DNA of 64,000 bases from Mya arenaria. Its lineage: Eukaryota > Mollusca > Bivalvia > Myida > Myidae. This document shows, piece after piece, positions 34,201 to 46,200 of the stretch. The stretch is taken from assembly GCF_026914265.1 (NCBI RefSeq), contig NC_069136.1, forward strand, positions 17,483,228-17,547,227, written 5' to 3'. Every line of letters starts with the position of its first letter. The first letter of the stretch is position 1. A program made the position numbers and the translations under genes. The notes beneath the pieces were generated by a model. That model worked only from the letters and a program-made list of their open reading frames with translations, was not told the DNA's origin and made no database searches.

Positions 34201-37200
34201 CACAAGTGAAATATTTACTGTTGATGTTGACAAGGTGAAATAAATTGCCATCCTACACTATGACAAACAGTTTTACTGTTTATTATATGCATAAAGCGTG
34301 CCAAATTGTATGCGGGTGTAACATCTTTTTGGAAATGACATCATTGAACTAAGACTAAAATTTCCAAATATCAAATTGATATTTTCACTGTTTGAAACAG
34401 TGGAATACATGTATTATTTATATCTCTTATAAACCGCTGGAAAGCATATAATAAATATCATTATACAAGTTATTTACACATAATACACTAAGTCTTGTTG
34501 TAAATAAAATGCACCTATGTACATTTACTAATAATTCACTTGTGGTTGTCTGTGAAAAATCCCCTTATATGGATTTTCACAAATGTATGATATTTGCTTC
34601 ATTATTTAAGTGCCCAATATACAGGCACACCACTTGTAATGGGTATATACAGCTTAAATGTATTTCATTTAGCATGCGTAATAGTTGTTTGGGACGTTTC
34701 TCACTCATGGACTACGTAATACTCTGTACTATGACTGTTTGAACTACCATATCATAGAACTAGATAACATTATCTGTTTGTGCTATTTCCTGATTGATTT
34801 TTAAGATGTTTTACTGTTGTCGGAAGATCGGTATTTCTGTCTGTTTGTCGGAAGATCAGTAGATCAAAGCTTTTCTGAGTGATAACTAGACAATGCCTGG
34901 ACCCTTGGTCCTCAAAATTGACTTGGAGGTTGGGCATGACCAGTTGATGAACACTATTTGTCTTTTTAGGTCATCAGATCAAAGGTCACAGTGACCTTGA
35001 ATGTGAAAAGCTTGTCTGAGTAAGAACTTGACATTGCATGGACTTATGTTCCGCATACATGACATATAGGTTGGGTGTTACCAGCAAAATTGACCGCCAT
35101 TTATTTTGAAGTCATCAGGTCAAATCTGCTGGCATTACCGTCCATGCATATTTTATTTAATTGTCCAAATATTCCTTACGACTTGGCACTCGCTGGGGCA
35201 TAATGCTTGTTAAATTATTGAATAAAAAGAAGGACTTACTAGACTGTCGCCGTGGTGGAACGAAGATCTGTCATTTAAAGCAGGTGCAAGTAAGGGGCAC
35301 AGCTGGGGGTGCGTTTCATCTCCCAAGAATGAAAATGTTTAATAGTGGTTTTGGGGTCCTCTCCCAAGAACATTGTCACTAATTTTACTAAAGAATGGTG
35401 CTTTCCAGTGTATTTTATAAAAACAGAATTATCCGTTGCTCTCATTTAAGATAGTGTGGAAAAAAGTGTTAGCATCAAAACAGCCCCATTGTTACAAAAC
35501 TTATATTTTAATAAGTGACTAAGTTTGAAGGTTTTGTTTTCAGTATGATATGTTTGACCGTCAGATATATGACGGGTTGTAATGCTGACCAGGTGACAAA
35601 TACAAACACAAACAGAACTGATTAACTTATGTTGCACGTTGTTAACAATTTAAAACTGCATATCCTCATTCCCAGAGTCTTACTTCAGATTTTCCAGAAC
35701 TTATTGATAGTTTTACCAGAACTTATTGATGTTTGAATTTCAGAACTTATTGTTGTATGAAATTTCTGTTTCTAATTTGCATGATAGTATTTATGCTCAC
35801 CTCATATTTACATGTATCAAACAGATGATCCAAGCCATATAATCCAGTGGGCTGTTTCAATAATGGAATTAAGTCAGCTTCAATCATTTTAAAACATCAC
35901 AAAACTGTATAAATGTCACTCTTTTTTGAATGGCAATTTTAGATAAAGCTCACTTGACACAAATATGTAGTAAAATAATGAAATAATGGCAGTAAGATAA
36001 TTTCAATTTTAGACTTAAATTGACTTAATCGATATTTATTGAAATGGCCTCCATGCATGGTGTAAATGCTCGACTTGAATACAGATACAATTAGCATGGC
36101 TTAGATAAATCCTACATGTAGAAGCATTAACTTTGTGTTAAGATATGATGAGGCTTATATGTTTGCTTTTGTTTTTTCATGAGCTCGGAATTCTAAGGGA
36201 ATGTCGTTAGAATTGTTTCTTTTCTTACAAAAGTTGGCTCATTTCAATAATGCATTAGACCCTTGCTTATTTGTTCTCTAATGCTTACCATACACTCTTT
36301 AGAAGCATAATCATATTAGCACATGTTAGTTATTCAAGTTTAAGATATTGAACACGAGTTATTGGAATGTTATTGTCAAGTTATTGGAATGTTATTGTGA
36401 ATGTTATCGTCGAGTTATTGGAATGTTATTGTCGTTAGGAAAATGATAAGAAATAAAACGATAGAGTCAAGGAGCGAACGCCATAGCACGTCTGTATATC
36501 TAGTCAAACAAAGGGCATACCACTTGGCACTAAATATTAATGGCAGATTTAAAAGGGACTAGACACCAGATGATACACTGCCAAAGAAATTGTCAAAAAT
36601 TTACATACAATTTTATGGTTGTGTACAACGCATTGAATCTAAATTACTGATGTATCATATCGCTTACGACACATGTACCTTGTTTGCGTATTTTTCGATT
36701 CGAAAATTTACTGGGTAATTTACCACGTAAATTCAATTAAGTTTTAAATTAGCTTTGGCATATGTATCTGTACTCATCACGTGACTATGACATGCTAAAT
36801 ATACACTAATTTTACTGGGAAATCCATTGTGCGCTTTTTTAAATGGTTAAACTCAGTTGAGACAGTGACAATATGTTATGTTAATCATGTAAAATGATGT
36901 ATAATCGGCCTCATTCTAGCTCGTATTGACAATTGTAGTCTTGTTTCGAGGAAATACTGCATTTTCCGATTTTGGAACCATATGGTGTCTAGCTCCTTTC
37001 AAACCCTTGTTTGCATGTGCGTAATTTCTCCGGCAACATGAACTACTATTATGTAGCGTTCCACTAATGTGCAGAACAATACCAGGTAAGTTAACTAGTA
37101 AGTATCTCTAGTGATTTTTAAAGTTAAAGTTTATGCACAACTCCGACGCAGATGACTCCGAGGTTTTGACAATTTGTCTGTGTTTTTCTTAACTAATCAG

Positions 37201-40200
37201 AAGAGCCAAAAGAGTAAAAAATATATATGCTTAATCGGGAAACAAAGGGGATAACTCTTCGGAAAACTTTTGTCAATTTTATGTACGAAAGGGAATCGAA
37301 ACAAAATGCCCATTTTTCATATAGTGTCATAAAGTTGTCCTGTGAAATGGATATTTAGTCTACAGACTATCTAAAATCATGGTTGTATACTTATAGAAAG
37401 ATATAAAATACTACTGTTCAGATTTTGTTTTTTCACCATTTGTTAGATATTCGGGGTCATACACATGCTGTTTTTGCTAATAATTTCAGTAATAATAGTA
37501 GCAATACAAATTTGATGTGTTTCTGATTGGGACGCACTGAATAGCTATTTTCACTGCCTGCTCAGTTTAGCTTTTCAATTTTGAAAAAAAGCTTACAAAT
37601 CTGGTTACTCATGGTATTATATTGTCTGTAAATATTATATTGTCCAAATATCCTTATTCACAGGAAACTTATATAATATATTGTTTTACGATTTGGCAAT
37701 ACAGTGGACGAAAGTTTTTCGCTCGGGAAACACAAAGGAGATTAACCTTGTTTCCCATTTAGGCAATTTCCGTGGCATATGACGATATTCCTTATGTGTC
37801 AAACTCTTTAAGAAAAATAATTGGGTTTGATTTAAGACTTGTTTTGTCAATGGAAGTAAATGTATTCCCATCAAAGCCTTGATTGATAGCATTGAATCTT
37901 GTTCTTTTGGAGGAGATTTGATCTATTATTCAATGTTCTACCTGTAACTGAAAATTGAGACATATAGTTCTGTTCAAGTTAGGTTGCTGCTAATGATTCT
38001 AAAAGTAGCGGTGATGCTGTGGAACCCTGGTTGGTACCCATATAACAGTTTCTGTAATAATTCAATATTTAAATTGTCAAATAAATGTATTATCAGGAAA
38101 AAAACAATACCATTAGTTGGCTTTGTATTAGTAAGAAAGTTTTCAGCTTTAGCTCAATATTAGGTCAAAACAGAAAACAAAATCAAAATAAAGGCAGATA
38201 ACAAATGAAATATTTAAACATTGTTTTCTCAAATTTTGTGACCCTGCATGCTTTTTATTATCAAAGTTAATATTGTCTGTCTTAATTTTATATTAAGCCA
38301 ATTATGCTCTGTACAATTTATGTTGATTAGAATTCAAGAGAGCAATTTCACATTCAATAATAAACGCATGTTTCCCTTTGGCAATGCGAACTATTTAGGA
38401 AATACCTAACAAACAACCCTACCCCCATAGTTATCTTCTAAAATTTAAATGAGTTGCAGCGTTTAATTAGAAAATACGTTTTGGGGGAAAACGATTCGTC
38501 TAGAAAGTCCAAGATAAAGGCAAGCCAATTCCTAATGCTTCTATTAAAATGGATATTAATTGTAGGATTATTGGGAATTTCTTTATTTATTACACTAAAA
38601 CAGAAATTACAACTTTCTGATCTAATATGATTATTTGATATATTGTATGAACCTTGAATAATGTTTGCAAAACAAATTGGTTATCATTTTTGAATGTCTG
38701 GCATGTTTAACCACTCACTATCTGTATAGCACCCAGCAGATTGCCCTGGAAAAAATATCCAGTATCCATTTAGGAGAGAAAGTTATAGTCTGTATACATT
38801 TCAAAGCGTTATTTTAGGAAATTTCGCATGATTCCATTGTGTTATTTTGGAGGGAAAGTTATACTGTATACATTTCAAATAGTCAGAGGAATATATATAT
38901 ACTGTATCCAAATTGTGATTTAATTTAGGAGGGATACATATTGTGATGAAACATATGATGAAATTAAGTAGGGTATACTGTATCCATATCGAAGTGAATT
39001 TTAGGAGATTAAACTGTTTCCATAGCGGAAGAAAAATAATGCTATCAACCTATAATTTAGAAGCCAAATGTAATACTTACATATTAAATATGTGATAGTT
39101 AGAATAATTTAGCAGCTTTTTTCATATAAAAATGTAATTAAGGAGCCATGTATCTAAAAGTTATGTATATAATAGGTCCTTATTAGATGTAATTAAGGAG
39201 AGAATTAAAAAAAGTAATTTAGGAGCCAGATGTAATAGTTAGGATTCTACTAACCTGGTGCTGTGGTTGACGCGGGTGTCTGGTGTGTATTGCAGGAGGA
39301 GACTCCCCAGGGATTCTTCGAGGACCACGGGCTCGGTTGACACGCATGACTGAAGCTACATTTCCCACCCACTTACTAACACACGCTGCCTGCCTGTCTG
39401 GCCTGTGCTGTATATGAAGAATTATGATTGTGTATATTTAATTTATGAATTTACATTAAGTGTGTTATGGCTGTATATATTGATTTGTTAATTTACTTTA
39501 ATCAGGAGTAAACCTTCAAAAACAATGCCACTTATTCTTTTAATGACTCGTTAATGCTTAAACTAAATACTATCCTTTAGTAATATAAACATTAAGTTTG
39601 ACTGTTGATAGCGCAAGCATATTTATGACCATTCTTGGTTTGTTTTGTACATTCCAACTGAGCAGGCTATATTGATATGGAAGAGTATATCTTACATACA
39701 GTTGTTGTGATCATGTAGTCATGTTGACTTGTTTTTGTCAATGTATCTAGTTAATAAGTGAACAAGGTGACATACTCACTTTGACATGTCATCTTATTCA
39801 ATATTAAACAAGTCAAAATGAACACTATCGACATCATCTGTATTATACATACGATATTCTCTTCCATAATATTTATAATATTTGTATAATTATTATTTTC
39901 CATATAGTCATTGCAATGCATGCATGTAATAAAGCATTGGGTGGAAATCATGTTTTTGTTTCTTTTATACATTGTGTATTACACGGTAGAGGATTACTAA
40001 TACAAACCTTTTATACCATATGCATATTTAGAGTTACAGAATGAAAGTATACTTGAGATTAAGAAGCTGACTGAGCTCAATCATACTATTCGTAAATTAA
40101 TTAATACGATGAGGCCTACCAGTGAAACCAGCTGATCAATACACCACCTAGACCGCAGGGCCTATCTGATTTGCCAGTTGTTATCTGCCATAACCTCCAA

Positions 40201-43200
40201 CAATCTGCACTGAACTGCCCCAATAGCTCAGTGGTAGAGTTTTCCCTTTGTGTGCAGAAGGTCACAGGTTCAGACCATGGCCGCGTCAGACTGAAAGATG
40301 TTAAAAAAATTGCACCAGAAGCTTCCTTATCTAGCGTTCCGTTTCGCATTAAAATTGTAGTACTGGGAAAATGGTGTACTTAGTACTTACTGGTTAAAAC
40401 CAGGAAAGTTGAATCCCGCGTATCGGTGCTTCACACCGTGCACGTTAAAGGATCATAAGGTCTGGGAGTTACAGTTACTTCTGTCACATGTCAACAGTAG
40501 TGCAATACTATAGGCGTATTCTAATAAACTGACTAAATCAACGGCATAAATTGCAAAATGTTTCTTCATTACTGAGAAAAAGTTCTGAAAAATAGTTTTA
40601 AGGAAAGAGGAAAAACTGATGTTCGTGTAATGTTGCTTTATTTATGCTATTTTGGTGTTTGTCTGATACCAAAGTGATTTTTAAGTAGAATAATTGCATC
40701 TTGTATCAATCGTTTAATGTAGTAATTCATTATGTGGGCATGTTTGTTAGTCTTAAAATAGGAAATAATATTACTGGTACATGGAATAAATTATTTGAGT
40801 GTTTGATACTTACGGTATTTTATATTTGATTTATATTTTGAAATATGTTTCTTTGAATTTATATGCTTAAAGTGTTAAACATCATTTGCTTTTAAGTTAG
40901 CTCAGACATATATTTCGGGTTAAAGGACAACTCAGTTAACCATAATTAAAATTAAAATTGTTTGAAAATCAGACTGAATGTCACAAAGAGTAAACATAAA
41001 TCAGAATGCTTCATCTATGCATATGACACAAATCAATGTATAGAAAACGTATTTTTGATTGTGTCTAGGCTCATATATAATCTATATGTTGCTTGCTGGA
41101 AAAGTTTTGCACTTCATAATATTAAAACATTGAAACATTAAAGCAATTCAAAGAAACATAATATAAACAATCTTTCAAATCGCATAGAACAAGTCATTCC
41201 TAATTGAGAAAAGAAGAAGAAAAACAGCGAAAACCATTTAATATTAGCTCAAGAAGTGCTCAACGTGAGCTAATGTGATCGCCCTGTGTCCGTCGTGGTC
41301 GTCCGTTGTCGTCTGTCATCAACAAATTTACTGTTAACACTCTAAAGGTCACAATTTGGGCACAATCTTAATGAAACTTGGTCAGAATGTTACCCTCAAT
41401 AAAATCTTGGACGAGTTCGATATTGGGTCATGTTAAAAACTAGGTCACCAGGTCAAACTAAAGGAAAAGCTTGTTAACACTATAGAGGTCACATTTATGA
41501 CTGTATCTTCAGGAAACTTGGTCAGAATGTTAATATTAATAATCTCTAGGTTAAGTTCGAATCTGGGTCATGTGTGGTCAGAAACTAGGTCACCAGGTCA
41601 AATTGAAGGAAAAGCTTGTTAACATTCTAGAGGTCACATTTATGACTGTATCTTCATTAAAGTTGGTCAGAATGTTTATATTAATATTTTTAAGTCAAGT
41701 TTAAATCTGGGTCATGTGCGGTCAAAAACTAGGTCACCAGGTCAAATCATAGGAAAAGCTTGTTAGCACTCTAGACGTCACATTTATGACTGTATGTTTA
41801 TAAAACTTGGTCAGAATGTTTATATTGATTAGCTCTAAGTCAAGTTTTAATCCGGGTCATGTGTGGTCAAAAACTAGGTCATTAGGTCAAATCATAGGAA
41901 AAGCTTGTTAGCACTCTAGAGGTCACATTTATGACTGTATGTTTATGAAACTTAGTCAGAATGAATATATATTGATTAGCTCTAGGCCAAGTTCGAATCT
42001 TGGTCATGTGCGGTCAAAAACTAGGTCACCAGGTTTAATTTAAGGAAAAGCTTGTTAACAATCAAATGGTCACATTTAGAAATGTCTCTTCATGAAAGTT
42101 GGTCAGAATGTTTATATTAATAATCTCTAAGTCAAGTTTAAATCTGGGTCATGTGCGGTCAAAAACTAGGTCACCAGGTCAAATCATACGATAAGCTTGT
42201 TAGCACTCTAGAGGTCACATTTATGACTGTATGTTCATGAAACTAAGTCAAAATGTTTATATTGATTAGCTCTAGGCCAAGTTCGAATCTGGGTCATGTG
42301 CGGTTAAAAACTAGGTCACCATGTCAATTAATAGGAAAAGCATGTTAACACTAAGAGGCCTCATTTATGACCATATGTTCATGGAACTTGATCAGAATGT
42401 TATTCTTGATGATCTTTAGGTAGAGTTTGAAACGGGGTAATCAGAGGTCAAAACCAGACCAATAGGTCAGATCATAGAACAACTTTGTAAACACTGTAGA
42501 GGTTACATTCTCTCTTTGATCACCATGAAACTATGTCAGAATGTTTGTGTTTATGAAGTCTATGTCAAGTAACCTGAGTTCAAAAACTAGGTCACGAAGT
42601 CAATTAATAGAAAATATTGTTAAAACACTGTTGAGGCCATATTTTCTTCTTTATCGATATGACACCTGGTCAGAATGTACTTATTACAGCAAGGTAAGGT
42701 TTGCAACTGGGTCATCCGTGATATTAAAAAAATCATCCGTGATTTAAAAAAATCCCTGGTCACTAGAAAGGATCTAAGTAATATAATTTTTAATTCCAGC
42801 AGGTATAAATGTTTTGATTCCATACCTCATGATGATGGAATTGGATCAGGTGAGCCTCCAGGGCCCTCTTGTTCATTTTTTTTTCTATTGAATTTCGAAA
42901 AGCAGTTTAATAAGAGTTTTGTATCCCTAATTTTAAGCTTTTACCTAGAGACTGCCTATCTTGACTGTAGCAGATTTCCGATGTTATTATTAGCAATAAA
43001 ATCATTGATTTTAATATGTTCAAATCAAATTATTTTTGCATGAAAATAAAATATTGCAATTTTTCAAAATTAATAAAAATGAACTTGTTTAACGTTATAC
43101 TCATTTTTATCCCCCGCCTTTGAAATAGGGAGGGGGATATTGAAATGGCGTTGTCCGTCCGTCCGTCCGTCACCTGCGTTTTCTCAGTAACTAGCCGGTA

Positions 43201-46200
43201 GAATTTCATGAAACTTAAAATAAATATGAACCACTATACTGGAATGATGCCTGTTCATTTTATTTGGATTGGTCAATTGTACTTGGAGTGATTGCCCTTG
43301 ATTTTTTGAAAAACTCTCATTTACAGCCATTTCTCAGTAACTAGTTGGTAGAAATTCTTGAAATAAATATGAACCAACATACTGCGATGATGCCTGTTTA
43401 TTTATATTTTGGATTGTGTAATTTCTATATGAATTATTTGCCCTTGATTTATTAAAAGATCCATGTTTGCAGCCTTTTCTATGCAACTAGCTGGTAGAAT
43501 TTCATGACACTTAATAATTAATAAGAACCAACATACTGTGATGATGTCTGTCTATTTCTTTTGGATTAGTCAATTTTCCTTAGAGTTATTGCCCTTGATT
43601 TATTAAAAAATCATTGTTTGCAGTCGTTTCTCAGTAACTAGCTGCTAGAATTTAATGAAAGTTGAATGTTATATGAACCAACATCCTGCAATGAACTTCT
43701 TCGGTGAATTTCTATGGCTACATTTTTATCTCAACTATTGAGTACTATTTTGCAATGATTGATGTTTCCCAGTAAGCAGTTTCGGAAAAGACAGTTTTAT
43801 TTAATCATCCCTCTGATTTATTTCGTTAAAATTTTTTATCATAAAGTAGTCCCGGTCGATATTTTATAATTTGGCTCGGAAAGGGATAAACCAATGTGCT
43901 TATCTTATTCTTTCTGAGATTTTTTTTAACCTTCAAGCACAAACAAGCCATCAAGCACAAACAAGCCATCGTTGGATATATTTTCACTGAAAATGCTTGT
44001 ATTTTTTATTATTACCATGTACCATGCTATTTAATCTGATTGTCAAGTAGAACTTCTGTATATTCTTACTGTCTGCTTTTGCGTACTTGTTTAAGTGCCC
44101 TTACTGATGGGTTACGTGACTTGGTAGGCGTCGCCTTATCGCTATCGACGTGTTGTTAATTCCCGAGTCTTACATTTATACTGCGGTGAAATTATCTAGC
44201 AGCATGTTTAAACCCTTTGCACCTCACTTTGTGTTTTTATAAATTTGTTATTTTGTAAATTATGTATGACAGATTTACAACTGCATTGATATGGAGTGCT
44301 TTAACAGTTAATGGCCATCCTTGTAATTCTGATTCTACAAGCTTACACGTGTAAATCCGCACGTATCATATTAGAGTGATACTTCAATGTTTTGTGGTTT
44401 CTTCCCCTTTCGGTTTTGCATAAGTATACAATTGTTTATTTCCTTGTCGAGTGTACATTTCGGACTTCAGTGAATTTCATTGTTTTTCAAAACTTGTTCT
44501 CGGTTTGGAAATGCCTTAAATACATCACAAGCCTTTCCTTGTAACGAAGGAATAAAAAGTGTAAGAAATGCACTTAGTCTAACACATTAGGCTGTGTTGT
44601 ATGGTAATGCACAGTTTGGAAGTAATTAACCTTAAACCTGTCTGTCCCAGTATCTTGAAACAACGTGCTTCCTAAAACACCACAAAAAAAGAAACAAACA
44701 TTACAAACAAGCATTAGACAATACGCAACGAACGATAAACATTTATTCAACAGGTTGTCTATAAACATAACACTGTTGACTGGATAATATGGGTATGATC
44801 ATGACAATATGTAGAAATGTTTATGTCAAGCTCCCTGAAAACTTATTTTATTGAGGTGTTGAAATGACACGTATAAAGCTGTTGATGCATTGCAACCATT
44901 CATTCAATAATACTTTTATGCATATTATAAAGTGGAAATACCTATGTACAAACATGTATATATATAAATCAACGTTTAAATTGTTTATTTGATCAATTCA
45001 AGATTAAAATAAACTTCAATTGCCGGCCAACTGGGGGCACAGGCTCTTATGTACCACTGGATTTAACATAAACATGCAATTCAGTGGCAATTGTCAATGG
45101 GCTACTTTGAAACGGTTTGGTAGAAGGCTTGACTGCTAAGTGATGATACTGGCACAGATACGAACATGTCAGCTGCGAAGTTCATTCGTTCCCCGAAAAC
45201 CTCCGGGATAGTGTATATAAGATATTTCTCGGGAACCATTTGCTGAACTATGCGACGTTTAATAAGCTTGATTTGAGGTCAGCGACTTTTAAATAAATGT
45301 CCTATATGTTCTATAAACAATTGACCAATTTGTACGCGGGATAACAATACTTTCTAGTGCTTCACCTTCCACCATCATATATGGGGAGACAATTTCACAT
45401 GTGTAGTTAACATTAAAAAGAACGTTAAATAAAAGTAAATATTCTTATTAGAAAAATAAAGTTGGTTGGATGTAACCACTGTTTATTCTACAAAGTGACA
45501 ACATCCGGTGTAAGAGTACAAGTAATGCGGTGAAAATGTCAACAAGAAAGTAGATCAAGTATATCCTGCATGTTCAGCCTGTTTTAAACTCACAAACAAT
45601 TCAGCTTCAAAACTATAAAGATGGAAAGTAGCCAATGGTCGGAGACGGTATAACCATGCTTTGATTCACTGTCACGTGCTAATTAAAAGAAAAAGGCATA
45701 TAACAGTGAGTAGGCACTTTCGAATTGGTGTAATTTGCCCTTGGTAGTCTTTCACTGAATAGTGGCCCTTTAGTTTTTCATAAAATACCTTATAGTACCA
45801 CAACTTTTCTGTCTTCTCCGAGCAATCAATAGCTGAATTAATTGGACACAAGTGTATGTGTAGCTTCAAATCGAAGACACAAGCTGTACGTCAGCAAAGT
45901 TTAGTTAGATGATCACACAGGAGGGTTTTATCCTTGGAATAATTTAAAGTGATAATAACATGGTATTATTTTGTGAGACGTTCAGTGTCTGAAATAAACA
46001 TCAAGGTCAATGTTTCTAAAAAAACTGGACCCGAAAATACTCAATAATACAATTGCAACTCAAGTCATTTCTTAATCTTAAACTGAGCTTACTTTTCCAC
46101 GTAAAAGCATGACATGGTTCAACATAATTAATGTTTAAACTCGTTTTGAGAAGGAATTCTCAATGCGAATATGTGTTGATTAAAAGAGTTGAGACTTAGG

